Shown: piece by piece, positions 18,955 to 27,566 of the stretch
Numbering within the stretch: position 1 is the first letter of the stretch
How the letters are laid out: every line of letters starts with the position of its first letter
NCBI GenBank assembly: GCA_022702015.1
Contig: JAKONI010000210.1
Span: forward strand, 1-41,812
DNA: 41,812 nt
Direction of reading: 5' to 3'
DNA from: Beijerinckiaceae bacterium
Lineage (GTDB): Bacteria > Pseudomonadota > Alphaproteobacteria > Rhizobiales > Beijerinckiaceae
The notes under the pieces: generated by a model
Told to the model about the DNA's origin: nothing
Databases searched by the model: none
The model's input: only the letters and a program-made list of their open reading frames with translations
Made by a program: the position numbers and the translations under genes

Positions 18955-19968
18955 CTACTTGAGGATCCGGGAGAGGCGGCACCATCCTTCCTTGTCCGGG
19001 GGCAGGCCGAAGCGCAGGCGCTCCGGCCGGTCCGGGAAGCGGCGCACGGCGATGCCGGCCTCCCCGAGGCGGTGCCACAATCCCGGCCCGTCCGGGAAGT
19101 CGGCGGTGCGGAACAGGACCGTGCCGCCGACGATCCGGCCCCCGGCCCGCATCATCATCCGGTCGAGGCGCCCGGCATCCGCCGCCCGGTCCCGGGCCGC
19201 CGCCTCCCGCCATGCCCCGTCCGCGAGGGCGGCCGCCCCGACGGCCTGGGCCGGGCCGGACACGCTCCAGGGCCCGAGCGCCGCCGCGATCCGCGCCGCC
19301 ACGGATGGGGCCGCCACCGCGAAGCCGAGGCGCAGCCCGGCGAGGCCATAGGTCTTGCCGAAGGAGCGCAGCACCACCACCCCCGGCCCCGGATGTGGGC
19401 ACAGGCTCTCCACCGGCTCCAGATCGCAGAACGCCTCGTCCGCCACCAGCAGCCCGCCCCTCCGGCCCATCGCCTCCGCCAGGGCGAGGCGCTCGGCGAG
19501 GGGATGGCTGCGCCCATCCGGGTTGTTCGGATCCACCAGCACCGCGACCGCCGCGTCGCCGATGGCCCCGATCCCCGGCACGAGGCTCACGGCATGGCCC
19601 GCCCGCCCCCACGCGGCGGCGTGCTCGGCATAGGTCGGCCCTACCACCGCCACCCGGGTCGGCGCCACGAGGCGCGGCAGGGTCTCGATCAGGATCTGGG
19701 TACCCGGCGCCGGGACCACGTGCTCCGGGCCGGGCGCCCCATAGGCCCCTGCGGCGGCCGAACGGAGGGCCGCCTCGCCCTCCCTCGCGGGCAGCCGTGC
19801 CCACGCGCTGGCCTCCAGCGCCGGCAGGGGATAGGGGACCGGGTTGATACCCGTCGACAGGTCGAGCCACGGCTCCGGCGCCGCCGGGAACGCCCTGTGG
19901 AATCCCCCGAGGTCGCCCCCGTGGGCGACCTCCTCCGACGGCCCAGCCGAGTTCCAGAACCGATGCAT
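18955..19968 (-). CDS. cobC: Threonine-phosphate decarboxylase (CobC)
   Basis: This fold-type I PLP enzyme makes (R)-1-aminopropan-2-yl phosphate, the aminopropanol linker of cobalamin. The 337-residue product shows EEVAHGGDLGGFHRAFPAAP, WLDLSTGINPVPYPLP, LVDPNNPDGRSHPLAERL, LLVADEAFCDLEP and the PLP-binding lysine in RSFGKTYGLAGLRLGF. Both the length and the HGG-then-LSTGINP opening are typical of CobC. The start ATG at 19968 is the only candidate close to the conserved HGG. It shares the palindrome ATGCAT with the start of cobD on the other strand, so there is no intergenic region. Its product is the substrate attached by CobD. Confidence 0.93.
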   Translation of the reverse strand: MHRFWNSAGPSEEVAHGGDLGGFHRAFPAAPEPWLDLSTGINPVPYPLPALEASAWARLPAREGEAALRSAAAGAYGAPGPEHVVPAPGTQILIETLPRLVAPTRVAVVGPTYAEHAAAWGRAGHAVSLVPGIGAIGDAAVAVLVDPNNPDGRSHPLAERLALAEAMGRRGGLLVADEAFCDLEPVESLCPHPGPGVVVLRSFGKTYGLAGLRLGFAVAAPSVAARIAAALGPWSVSGPAQAVGAAALADGAWREAAARDRAADAGRLDRMMMRAGGRIVGGTVLFRTADFPDGPGLWHRLGEAGIAVRRFPDRPERLRFGLPPDKEGWCRLSRILK

Positions 19969-20940
19969 CCGCCCGACACGCTCGCCGTCCTGGCCCTCGC
20001 CCTCGGGATCGAGGCGGCGGCCGGCTACCCGGACGGGCTCTACAGGGCGCTGGGCCACCCTGTCACCTGGATCGGCCGGCTCATCGCCGCCCTCGACCGG
20101 GGCCTGAACCGTGGATCGTTCCGCCGCCGTCGCCTCGCCGGTTGCGCGGCGCTGGCGATCCTGCTCGCCGCCGTCGCCCTCCCCGCCCTGGCGCTGACGG
20201 GGCTCGCCGGCCTTGCGGGGCCCCTCCCCGCCCTCGTCCTCCTCGGCCTCGCCTGCGCCAGCCTGCCGGCGCAGCGCAGCCTTCATCAACACGTGGCGGC
20301 GGTGGAGACGGCTCTGCGCGGGGGCGGCCTGGAACCCGGACGCCGGGCGGTGGCGATGATCGTCGGGCGCGACACCGACCAGCTCGACGAGGCGGCGATC
20401 TGCCGGGCGGCGATCGAGAGCCTCGCGGAGAACTTCTCCGACGGGGTCGTCGCCCCCGCCGTCTGGATCGGGGCGCTGGGCCTGCCCGGGGGCGCCCTCT
20501 ACAAGGCGGTCAACACCGCCGACAGCATGATCGGCCACCGCACCCCCCGGCACGAGGCCTTCGGCTGGGCCGCGGCCCGCCTCGACGACCTCGTGAACCT
20601 GCCCGCCTCCCGCCTCGCCGGCCTGCTGATCGCGGCGGCGGCGGGCCTGCGCGGCGGCGGCGGTCGCGCGGCGCTGCGGGCCATGGGGCGGGACGCCCCC
20701 CGCCACCGCTCGCCCAACGCCGGCTGGCCGGAGGCGGCGATGGCCGGGGCGCTGGGCCTGCGGCTCGCCGGACCCCGGGTCTATGGCGGGGCCACCGTGC
20801 CGGACGCCTTCATGGGGGACGGCCGGGCCGAGGCCGGGCCTGACGACATCGCCCGCGCCGTCCAGTTGTACCGCACCGCCTGCTGGCTCCAGGGGGCACT
20901 TGTCCTGGTGCTCCTCGTCCTCGCGCGCTTCGTCTTCTGA
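19963..20940 (+). CDS. cobD: Adenosylcobinamide-phosphate synthase (CobD/CbiB)
   Basis: CobD is an integral membrane protein that joins aminopropanol phosphate to adenosylcobyric acid. The 325-residue product shows the family blocks GHPVTWIGRLIAALDRGLNR, GRDTDQLDEAAICRAAIESL, AENFSDGVVAPAVWIGALGL, LYKAVNTADSMIGHRTPRHE and SPNAGWPEAAMAGALGLRL. It has about five hydrophobic helices, including the opening DTLAVLALALGIEAA. The start ATG at 19963 overlaps the cobC start on the opposite strand within ATGCAT. Later starts would cut the first helix. No strong Shine-Dalgarno is visible. cobC and cobD catalyse adjacent steps, so divergent shared control makes sense. Confidence 0.93.
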   Translation: MHPPDTLAVLALALGIEAAAGYPDGLYRALGHPVTWIGRLIAALDRGLNRGSFRRRRLAGCAALAILLAAVALPALALTGLAGLAGPLPALVLLGLACASLPAQRSLHQHVAAVETALRGGGLEPGRRAVAMIVGRDTDQLDEAAICRAAIESLAENFSDGVVAPAVWIGALGLPGGALYKAVNTADSMIGHRTPRHEAFGWAAARLDDLVNLPASRLAGLLIAAAAGLRGGGGRAALRAMGRDAPRHRSPNAGWPEAAMAGALGLRLAGPRVYGGATVPDAFMGDGRAEAGPDDIARAVQLYRTACWLQGALVLVLLVLARFVF

Positions 20941-21263
20941 GCCGGGAAGGTCGCCCGCACGATCGTGATGAACAGCTAGAGAAATGGCGATCACTTTAAC
21001 CTTGCTGCGAATGTAACAAGGCCACAAGTCCGGCTGCCCCTATTCTGCGGCCCTCTGCATTGTATGGTTCCAGGAAGGACGTCGGGAGCTTCCGGCGGCC
21101 CGCCGCGAGTTTGGCGCTTCGCCTCCGGCAGGGCCGCCCCCGCGGACGTGCCGCGCCGGGGGCGTGGCCCCTCACGGTGCCAGCCGTCGCGAGACCGGAC
21201 CGACGCCCCTGCCGACGAGAGGGGCGACCCAGACGAGATGCCCAGGGCGGTGAAGGCGGCCAG
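20941..21263. other. Intergenic region before the glycan locus
   Basis: This 323-bp stretch separates cobD from the flippase gene. Its first 120 bp are less GC-rich than the flanks and hold a loose CCTTG...CAAGG dyad around 21000-21021, which could mark a promoter. The rest is GC-rich and has open frames but no reading with family similarity. I see no clear terminator for cobD and no RNA gene. Confidence 0.5.
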
Positions 21264-22790
21264 ATGCAGAGTTCGCAAGCACGACCCGAGGCCGGGGCGG
21301 TCCCCGATCTGCCGGGGGCGCCGATGACGGCGGTGAACGCGGTCCCTCCCCCCAGGGGAGGCGGCCGCCAGATGGCGGTGAACATCGTCGCCGGCGGGGG
21401 CGGCAACATCATCAAGGTGGCGCTGCAGCTCATCCTGCTGCCCCTCATGGCGCGCCTGCTCGGGCCGGCGGAGTTCGGCATCTACGGCCTCGCCCTCCCG
21501 ACGGTCGGCTTCTTCATGATCCTGGCCGATGCGGGCCTCGCGGTCTCCCTGGCCCGGGAAAAGGACTACAACCCCACCCTGTGGTCGACGGCGTTCTGGC
21601 TGATGCTCGGCGTCGGCGTCGTGCTCGCCGCCGTCGTGGTGGGCTGGGGCGTCGTCCTGGCGCGGATCTCCGGCGAGCCGAAGATCCTGCCGGTGATGGC
21701 GACCCTGTCCCTGAGCCTGCTGTTCCTCACGGGCTCGGTCCTGCCCACGGCGCGGCTCATGCAGCAGGGCCGCCTCGTCACCCTGTCGGTCGCGGACGTC
21801 ATCTCGGCCCTGGCCGGGAGCATCGTGGCGGTGGCCCTGGCATGGGAGGGGGCGGGGGCGATGAGCCTCGCCCTGCAATCCGTGACGGTGTTCCTGACCC
21901 GGGCCGTCATCCTGAACGCCAACGCCTTCGTCCGGCCGAGCTTCACCTTCAAGCTCGCGGAGATGAAGGACCACATCTCCACCGGCACCTCGATCATCGC
22001 CAGCCGCCTCGCCGACTTCTCGGGCCGCCTGGCCGAGAACCTGATCTACGGCCGGGCCTACGGGGTGGCGGCCCTGGGGACCTTCACCTTCGCCAACCAG
22101 GTTCCCCGGTTCCTCGGCGAATCCGTCTCGAACCCGATCTGGGCGGCGCTCTACACCCATGCCGTCCGGGACGAGGCCGCCGGGATCTCGAACGCCCATG
22201 CCAAGCTCATCTACATCCTCGCCCTCATCCTGGCGCCGGCCACCTTCATCCTCTGCGCCGCCACGCCCCTGCTGATCTCGCTGCTCCTGGGGCCGAAATG
22301 GCAGGACGCGGCGATGCTGCTCCAGGTGCTCACGCCGTTCTACATCATGAACGTCCTCGCCTCCCTGAGCGGCGCCATCCTCACCGCCCGGGGGCGGAGC
22401 TGGGCCCTGTTCTGGATCACGATCGTTCTCGTCGTCGGGCGGATCGCGGCGATCGCCATCGGGGTCGAGATCTCCCCCCTGGCGGTGGCCCTGTCCATCG
22501 GCGTGGCCCACATGGCCTTCTGCGCACTGATGCTGGGCGTGCCGGGCCGGCTCGGCCTCATCGAGATCCGGCGCGTGGCCCGCAGCCTCGTCGGCCCCAT
22601 CGCCGCCGCGATGCTGGCCGGGGGCCTGTGCTGGTGGATCCTCGGGATGCTTCCGGCGACGCTCCTCTCGGCCTGCCTCGCCATCGCCGCGAGCGCCCTC
22701 GCCTACGGGCTGCTGGTTCTCCTGTTCGACGGCTCGCGGGTGATCGCCGAGGGGGCCGCCATCAGGAGGCTCCTGTTCAAGGGCCGCTGA
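21264..22790 (+). CDS. Oligosaccharide flippase (MOP superfamily, Wzx-like)
   Basis: This 508-residue integral membrane protein has about 12-14 helices and the MOP opening GNIIKVALQLILLPLMARLL followed by GPAEFGIYGLALPTVGFF, typical of lipid-linked oligosaccharide flippases (Polysacc_synt families). Further blocks include GTSIIASRLADFSGRLAENL, GRAYGVAALGTFTFANQVPR and LLGPKWQDAAMLLQVLTPFY. It would move undecaprenyl-linked glycan units to the periplasmic face for polymerisation. The start ATG at 21264 has AAGGCGG close upstream. ATG 21324 (MTAVNAV) is an alternative. It is the first gene of the plus-strand glycan locus, and a strong hairpin (22799-22825) follows, so it may form its own transcript. 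Confidence 0.88.
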   Translation: MQSSQARPEAGAVPDLPGAPMTAVNAVPPPRGGGRQMAVNIVAGGGGNIIKVALQLILLPLMARLLGPAEFGIYGLALPTVGFFMILADAGLAVSLAREKDYNPTLWSTAFWLMLGVGVVLAAVVVGWGVVLARISGEPKILPVMATLSLSLLFLTGSVLPTARLMQQGRLVTLSVADVISALAGSIVAVALAWEGAGAMSLALQSVTVFLTRAVILNANAFVRPSFTFKLAEMKDHISTGTSIIASRLADFSGRLAENLIYGRAYGVAALGTFTFANQVPRFLGESVSNPIWAALYTHAVRDEAAGISNAHAKLIYILALILAPATFILCAATPLLISLLLGPKWQDAAMLLQVLTPFYIMNVLASLSGAILTARGRSWALFWITIVLVVGRIAAIAIGVEISPLAVALSIGVAHMAFCALMLGVPGRLGLIEIRRVARSLVGPIAAAMLAGGLCWWILGMLPATLLSACLAIAASALAYGLLVLLFDGSRVIAEGAAIRRLLFKGR

Positions 22791-23187
22791 CGGCATCGGC
22801 CGGGGCGGCGACCTCCCGCCCCGGCACCGGTGAGGTCGTCCTGGGCCGGCCTATACGGTCGAACCACGACTTCCCCGGACGCGAATTCCATTTACGACGG
22901 TACCCCTGGCAACCTTAATCCTGCGATCACCGCCCTTATGCGGGAGGATCAGGGAGTTTGGACTGCGCGGCGGTTGCTTTCGCCCCCGAATGGTGGCTGA
23001 CATGCAGCCGCATAGCCAACGGCACGGACGATGACGGGCCGCACCGCGGCGCAGGGTCCGCGCCGCGCCGGGCTTCCCGTCGCGGCGCGAAAGAGAACGA
23101 ACCGTCGCCACCCCCGGCGACGGGGCGGCGCCGCGCTCCCATGACGTCGTCCGCCGTGTCCCGTGGGGGATTGAGAGGAGTCGAGGA
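22791..23187. other. Intergenic region between flippase and first GT2 gene
   Basis: This 397-bp stretch begins with a strong hairpin (see 22799-22825). A mid part of lower GC (22855-22990) may hold the promoter of the next gene. I find no confident -35/-10 pair. The last 200 bp are GC-rich, and short open frames there show no family features. GAGGAG near 23176 is the ribosome site for the GT2 gene. Confidence 0.5.
22799..22825 (+). terminator. Hairpin after the flippase gene
   Basis: GCCGGGGCGG (22799-22808) pairs perfectly with CCGCCCCGGC (22816-22825) over a 7-nt loop, 9 nt past the stop at 22790. No U-run follows. It is a likely transcription terminator or 3' stabiliser. Confidence 0.6.
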
Positions 23188-24114
23188 TTGAAGCAGCCTG
23201 TCTTCGTCGCCATCGCCACGGCGGGGCGCCGGGAAGTCCTCACCGAGACCCTCGCGCTCCTCTCCCGGCAGACCGAGCGCCCCGAGACCGTCTACATCTC
23301 CCCCGCGACGCCCGCCGACCTGGACGAGGCCGCCGCGCGCGCGCTCGGCCTCGACCTCGTGGTCGTGCCGTCGCGGAAGGGCTCCTGCGCCCAGCGCAAC
23401 GCCATCCTGGACAGGCTCCGCGACCGGCGGGACGGGGTGGTGCTGTTCCTGGACGACGACTTCTTCCTCGCGCCGACCTACGTCGCCGAGACCTCCCGGC
23501 TGTTCACGAACGACCCCGGGATCGTGCTGGCCTCCGGCCTCGTCCATGCGGACGGCGCGGTCGGCCCCGGCCTGTCCGTGCCGGAGGCGCACGCGCTCCT
23601 CGCCGCGCGGTTCGACGGGGCGATCCCGCCGCTCGTCGAGCCGGTCTACAACGGCTACGGCTGCAACATGGCCGTCCGCCTGGCCGCCGTGAATGCCCGC
23701 GAGGTCCGCTTCGATGAGGAACTCCCCCTCTACGGCTGGCTCGAGGACGTCGATTTCAGCCGCAGGCTCGCGGGGATGGGGCGCCTCGTCCGCAGCCACG
23801 CGCTGCAGGGCGTCCACCTGGGGTCGAAGCGGGGACGCTCGCCGGGCCGCCGGCTCGGCTACTCGCAGGTCGCCAACCCCTGGCACCTGATCCGCAAGCG
23901 GACGATGTCCCCCCGCCGGGGCCTCGTCCAGATCGGCCGCAACATCCTGGCGAACGTCTGGAAGTCCGTCTCCCCCGAACCCTGGACCGACCACCGGGGC
24001 CGGCTGCGGGGCAACCTCGTCGCCCTGGCCGATCTGGCGCGGGGGCGACTGAAGCCCTCCAACGTCCTCAATTTCGAGACCGCCGAGACTGTGCCGGGCA
24101 AGAAGAGCGGATGA
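23188..24114 (+). CDS. Family 2 glycosyltransferase (paralogue A)
   Basis: This 308-residue GT-A fold enzyme has no membrane segment. It begins VFVAIATAGRREVLTETLAL, with the nucleotide-sugar region KGSCAQRNAILD and the metal-binding DxD in VLFLDDDFFLAPTYVAE (about residue 90). The acceptor-side block is NGYGCNMAVRL, then PLYGWLEDVDFSRRLA with the ED general-base motif, then GVHLGSKRGRSPGRRLGYSQ. The last blocks recur almost unchanged in the gene at 28540, so the two are paralogues. The start is TTG at 23188, chosen because GAGGAG lies 8 nt upstream and the first beta-strand follows directly. It probably adds a sugar to a surface polysaccharide repeat unit. Donor and linkage are unknown. Confidence 0.88.
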   Translation: MKQPVFVAIATAGRREVLTETLALLSRQTERPETVYISPATPADLDEAAARALGLDLVVVPSRKGSCAQRNAILDRLRDRRDGVVLFLDDDFFLAPTYVAETSRLFTNDPGIVLASGLVHADGAVGPGLSVPEAHALLAARFDGAIPPLVEPVYNGYGCNMAVRLAAVNAREVRFDEELPLYGWLEDVDFSRRLAGMGRLVRSHALQGVHLGSKRGRSPGRRLGYSQVANPWHLIRKRTMSPRRGLVQIGRNILANVWKSVSPEPWTDHRGRLRGNLVALADLARGRLKPSNVLNFETAETVPGKKSG

Positions 24115-24265
24115 CCTGTTTCGTCACTCGCACCCCGATACAGGGCTGGATTTCGCGCTAGATCGGTTGATCCGTCTCCTACATTAATCGGGGATTCAAT
24201 CTTAGATGGTATTTGAAGCGTGGGATGAGCGAGCGATCTCGTGAAGATGGCTCCGGGGCTGAGTG

Positions 24266-25174
24266 ATGGGTAAGAACCAGAATCTGGTCATCACGCGCGC
24301 CGGCGCAACAAGTCTTCATCGGCAATGGCTCGTTCCGCAAGAGGCGAGAAACTTCGACGTCCTTCTGACGTCCCGCGTCGCCGGAGAGGACGCCAACCCT
24401 ACGCCAGGGGTGGAGTTCGTCTCCTTGCCGGGCGGGAAGGTCGAGGGGTGGCGGGACATCGTCCTGAACCTCGCGCACCGCCTCGACGGCTACGAGCGGA
24501 TCGCCTTCCTCGACGACGACATCGCCTGCGATGCCGCCGCCATCGCGAGATGCTTCGACCTCGGCCAACAATTCGATCTGCGGTTGTGGCAACCGAGCCT
24601 GACCTGGACGAGCTATTTCACCCTCGGCGGCACCCTGCACAATCCCCACTTCCTGCTGCGGTACGTCAACTACGTCGAGATGATGTGCCCGTTCATGACC
24701 CGCGGGACGCTGGAGCGCATCAAGCGCACCTTCTTCCTGAATCTCGAGAGCGGGATCGACCTCGTCTGGTGCAGCCTGCTCCCCCCCGCCGAGCGGCGCT
24801 GCGCCGTCATCGACGCCGTCCAGGTCGAGCACACCCGCCCGGTCGGGCGGGACGAGGCGGCCGACGGCTTCGTGCGCCGCCTGTACGAGGACGACGTCCA
24901 CGCCTGCCTCGCGCTGTTCGGGATGGAGCGGCCGAGCCTCGTGGCCGACCGGGCCGTCCTGCGGGACGGGCGTCCGGCCCGGCGGCGCGCGATTTCCGCC
25001 CGGGTGCCCGGCCTCGTCCGAGCCCTGCGGGTCTCGCCGGACCCCCGGGCCACCCGCCAAGTCATGGGCCACATCCGGCAACAGTTAATGCGGTCTCAGG
25101 TCTATCACGAAGATGCCGCCGCTATTCTGGCGGACCTCACGTCCGAGTCTCGCGGGGTGGCAACGTCATCTTAA
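24266..25174 (+). CDS. DUF707-type putative glycosyltransferase
   Basis: This 302-residue protein has no signal peptide or membrane helix. The region RIAFLDDDIACDAAAIARCF resembles the acidic DxD-type centre of DUF707 (PF05212). DLRLWQPSLTWTSYFTLGGT, FLLRYVNYVEMMCPFMTR and GIDLVWCSLLPPAERRCAVI follow, the same block order as in that family. DUF707 proteins are best known in plants and are widely regarded as GT-A-like, but no reaction is established. An ATG at 24266 follows a GTG at 24263. ATG is preferred, with GGGG about 7 nt upstream. The 5' end and the 150 bp before it are distinctly AT-richer than the gene body. The location among GT2, GT8 and CE4 genes supports a glycan role. Confidence 0.75.
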   Translation: MGKNQNLVITRAGATSLHRQWLVPQEARNFDVLLTSRVAGEDANPTPGVEFVSLPGGKVEGWRDIVLNLAHRLDGYERIAFLDDDIACDAAAIARCFDLGQQFDLRLWQPSLTWTSYFTLGGTLHNPHFLLRYVNYVEMMCPFMTRGTLERIKRTFFLNLESGIDLVWCSLLPPAERRCAVIDAVQVEHTRPVGRDEAADGFVRRLYEDDVHACLALFGMERPSLVADRAVLRDGRPARRRAISARVPGLVRALRVSPDPRATRQVMGHIRQQLMRSQVYHEDAAAILADLTSESRGVATSS

Positions 25175-25215
25175 GACAATCCTGCTCCCCATGGGAAAGG
25201 ACCGCCCTTAAGATT

Positions 25216-25425
25216 ATGATAGGAAATCGACCCCTTGGTCGGTTCATCGGGCGAGGGGCCCGATCGTTTATTCACGCGATGCTGCTACAGAACTCTGGCG
25301 CGTCAACCGGATTTGCCAAGATGAGAGCCTGGACAGGATTCGAAGCGGGCCGGGATCTCAAGGCCCGCGCAGCCTCCGGCGCGGCGGCGCATCCATCCGC
25401 CCGCCGGCATGGCGCGGTCGACTGA
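25216..25425 (+). CDS. Possible small protein overlapping the GT8 start
   Basis: A 69-codon frame begins at ATG 25216 (MIGNRPLGRFIGRGARSFIH) with AGATT rather than a good ribosome site upstream. It ends in TGA that overlaps the following ATG (TGATG at 25423-25427). Such overlap often couples translation. The sequence has no recognisable family, and its C-terminal half has the composition of non-coding high-GC DNA. It may be a leader frame or chance. Confidence 0.25.
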   Translation: MIGNRPLGRFIGRGARSFIHAMLLQNSGASTGFAKMRAWTGFEAGRDLKARAASGAAAHPSARRHGAVD

Positions 25426-26393
25426 TGGGTCGCATGGAGGGCCTGGGGATCGGAATGGCGAGCTTCTGCTGGTGCTACGTCGTCAACGAAACGTACCTGC
25501 TGCCTGCCCTGGTGAGTGCCTCGCAGCTGCGCACCCACCTGGGTGAGGGCGGCGGCGACATCGTGATCGTGTGCATCGGGGAGCCCACCGACGTCACGCG
25601 CGCCTCCGCGCGGGTCGGGAAGGAATACGGGGTCGAACTGATCATCGCGCCCGTGGGGCTCCTGCGGGGCCTGCCGATGTACTGCGCGCGGCTGTTCCTC
25701 GGGGAGTTCCTCGGCCACCGCTATGAGTTCGTCACCTATGTGGATGCGGATACGCAGTTCGTCGGGCCGGTCGCCGAGCTCGCGGCGGTGCAACCCCGCA
25801 GCGGGAGCATCCTGGTCGTCCCCGACATCATGTCGATCGCGGTGGACCATCCCTCGAAAAACCTGAGCAGCTGCAAGAAGTACTTCGAGGAAATCGGCAT
25901 TTCCGAGAAGAACCAGCGGATTTATTTCAACACCGGCGTCATCAAGTTCCGCTCGAGCGACTGGGACGCCATCGCCAGGGAGTGCCTGACGGTGATGGGG
26001 CAGCGGGAGGTCGGCGCGTTCCGCTACCCCGATCAGGATGCCCTGAACCTCGTCCTGGACGGGCAGCAGACCCTGGCCTCGTTCCGGTGGAACTACCCGG
26101 CCTTCTTCATGGGCCGGGGGCTCGACGACATCGTCGAGCCGAGCATCGTGCACTTCATGTCGAGGCCCCGGCCCTGGGACGGTCCGTTCCCCCCCTGGGG
26201 GCGCGCCGCCTTCAAGCCGTACCTGTCCTTCGCCCGGAGCCACCCGGAACTGAGCCACCTGTTCAAGCCGGCCCGGAACGGCAAGCTCGTGCGCTACATG
26301 CTCCAGCAGGCGTTCAAGATCTCCACCGAACCGTGGGGCACGGAGTTCTTCCGCAGCCGGATCGCCGAGTTCGAGGACGCCGCCCTGGTGTAA
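25425..26393 (+). CDS. GT8-like glycosyltransferase
   Basis: This 322-residue GT-A fold enzyme has the family 8 pattern. It shows the N-terminal strand SFCWCYVVNETYLLPALVSA, VTYVDADTQFVGPV with the metal-binding DxD (about residue 108), IYFNTGVIKFRSSDWDAI, PDQDALNLVLDG, SFRWNYPAFFMG, and SIVHFMSRPRPWDGPF with the C-terminal histidine typical of retaining GT8 enzymes. ATG 25425 is used. ATG 25455 would start right at the first strand and has GGGGATCGGA before it, so it is an equal alternative. It is soluble, with no membrane helix. The product may be part of the same surface glycan as the flanking GT2 enzymes. Donor sugar unknown. Confidence 0.85.
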   Translation: MGRMEGLGIGMASFCWCYVVNETYLLPALVSASQLRTHLGEGGGDIVIVCIGEPTDVTRASARVGKEYGVELIIAPVGLLRGLPMYCARLFLGEFLGHRYEFVTYVDADTQFVGPVAELAAVQPRSGSILVVPDIMSIAVDHPSKNLSSCKKYFEEIGISEKNQRIYFNTGVIKFRSSDWDAIARECLTVMGQREVGAFRYPDQDALNLVLDGQQTLASFRWNYPAFFMGRGLDDIVEPSIVHFMSRPRPWDGPFPPWGRAAFKPYLSFARSHPELSHLFKPARNGKLVRYMLQQAFKISTEPWGTEFFRSRIAEFEDAALV

Positions 26394-26412
26394 GGCCGGC
26401 TGCTCGACGTCA

Positions 26413-26440
26413 CCCGCTCCATCTTCAACTCGTGAGCGGG
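26413..26440 (+). terminator. Weak hairpin after the GT8 gene
   Basis: CCCGCTC (26413-26419) pairs perfectly with GAGCGGG (26434-26440) over a 14-nt loop, 20 nt past the stop. The loop is long, so this is only a possible terminator. Confidence 0.35.
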
Positions 26441-26522
26441 CAATAGCAGCAATCTTGCCTCAAATTTAATCCGATGTGCCCAATCCGTTGCTGTCGATGG
26501 CAGCACTACGGTGTTCGAACCC

Positions 26523-26549
26523 TTGACACACACGATGGGGTGATATCAT
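26523..26549 (+). promoter_or_regulatory. Candidate sigma-70 promoter before the deacetylase gene
   Basis: A perfect TTGACA (26523-26528) is followed after 15 nt by TATCAT (26544-26549), inside an unusually AT-rich 180-bp gap. The spacer is shorter than the usual 17, so a shifted -10 is possible. It would start transcription about 20 nt before the GTG at 26574 and favour the later ATG at 26598. Confidence 0.4.
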
Positions 26550-26573
26550 TTCGCGCGCAATGCCGGCGATCTG

Positions 26574-27566
26574 GTGCAAACCCAATATTTTCGTAAGATG
26601 CGCGCCCGCCTTGCACAGCTCTATCGCCGGTCTGTCCCAGGCATAGGCCATATTGCAAAACTACTTGGCCTGCGTAGGCCGGTGGTATTCTGTTTTCATT
26701 CCGTCGAAAGACACGACGATCCCGGCCGCCTGAACGGGGCCATGGCCGTGACGGACCTCTTTCTCGGGGATCTCATCGACCATGCCCGGCACCGGGGGCT
26801 GGATGTCCTCAGCCTGGACGACGGCATGGCCCGGCTCGCGGAGCGCGACACCCGGCCCTTCGTCTGCCTGACCTTCGACGACGGCTACCGCGACAATTAC
26901 GAAGTGGCCTTCCCGGTCCTGCGCCGCCACGGGGCGCCGGCCGCGATCTTCCTGGCGACGGGGCTCGTGGACCGGACGAGCCCGATGTGGTGGCACCCGC
27001 TGGAACGGGCCTTCCCCGGGGGCGGGGCGGGCACCGCCGGGCGCGCGCGGGCCCATGACGGCTGGTCTGTCCGTTTCCGGGCGACGGACCGGGACGGGGT
27101 GGTCCGCCTCGTGGACGAGGTGGCCGCCCGCGTGCCGGGTTTCCGGGCGGCGGAGGCCTACGACAATGCCCTCGACTGGGGGATGATCCGCGAGATGTCG
27201 GCGTCGGGCCTCGTGACCTTCGGGGCCCACACGGTCTCCCATCCGCTGCTCGCCGGCCTGTCGGGGACGGGGCTCGCTCGGGAGATCGAGGCCTCCCGGG
27301 ACCGGTGCGCCGCGATGCTGGGGCACGCGCCGAGATACTTCGCCTACCCCTTCGGCCAGCCGCACGAGATCGGGGCCGAGGCCCCCGGGGCCGTGGCGGC
27401 GGCGGGGTTCGCGGCGGCCTTCACCACCACCGCCGCCACCCTCAGGGAGAGGAATACCGCCGATCCCTTCCGGCTGCCGCGGATCATGCTGACCCGGCGG
27501 TCGCAGAACCTGGCGTCCGTCGATGCCTACGTCTCGGGGCTGACGGAGGCGATCAAGGGTGTCTGA
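26574..27566 (+). CDS. Polysaccharide deacetylase family protein (CE4/NodB)
   Basis: The NodB homology domain starts at about residue 38 (VVFCFHSVERHDDPGRLNGA). It contains the metal-binding motif 1 in CLTFDDGYRDNYEVAFPVLR, the HxxxxH motif 2 in FGAHTVSHPLLAGLSG, and YFAYPFGQPHEIGAEAPGAV (motif 3-4 region). These residues bind the divalent metal used to hydrolyse N- or O-acetyl groups of polysaccharides. No clear signal peptide is visible. The N-terminus is basic (RKMRARLAQLYRRSV), so it could act in the cytoplasm on lipid-linked sugars. The start is GTG 26574, or ATG 26598 eight codons later. The stop overlaps the next gene by 8 bp. The first 120 bp are AT-richer than the rest. Length 330 residues. 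Confidence 0.88.
   Translation: MQTQYFRKMRARLAQLYRRSVPGIGHIAKLLGLRRPVVFCFHSVERHDDPGRLNGAMAVTDLFLGDLIDHARHRGLDVLSLDDGMARLAERDTRPFVCLTFDDGYRDNYEVAFPVLRRHGAPAAIFLATGLVDRTSPMWWHPLERAFPGGGAGTAGRARAHDGWSVRFRATDRDGVVRLVDEVAARVPGFRAAEAYDNALDWGMIREMSASGLVTFGAHTVSHPLLAGLSGTGLAREIEASRDRCAAMLGHAPRYFAYPFGQPHEIGAEAPGAVAAAGFAAAFTTTAATLRERNTADPFRLPRIMLTRRSQNLASVDAYVSGLTEAIKGV

Noticed and set aside
17413..19960. Open plus-strand frame running through the MFS gene and antisense to cobC into cobD
   Set aside because: Only the part from 19963 resembles a protein family (CobD). The upstream part is an arginine/proline-rich shadow of two other genes.
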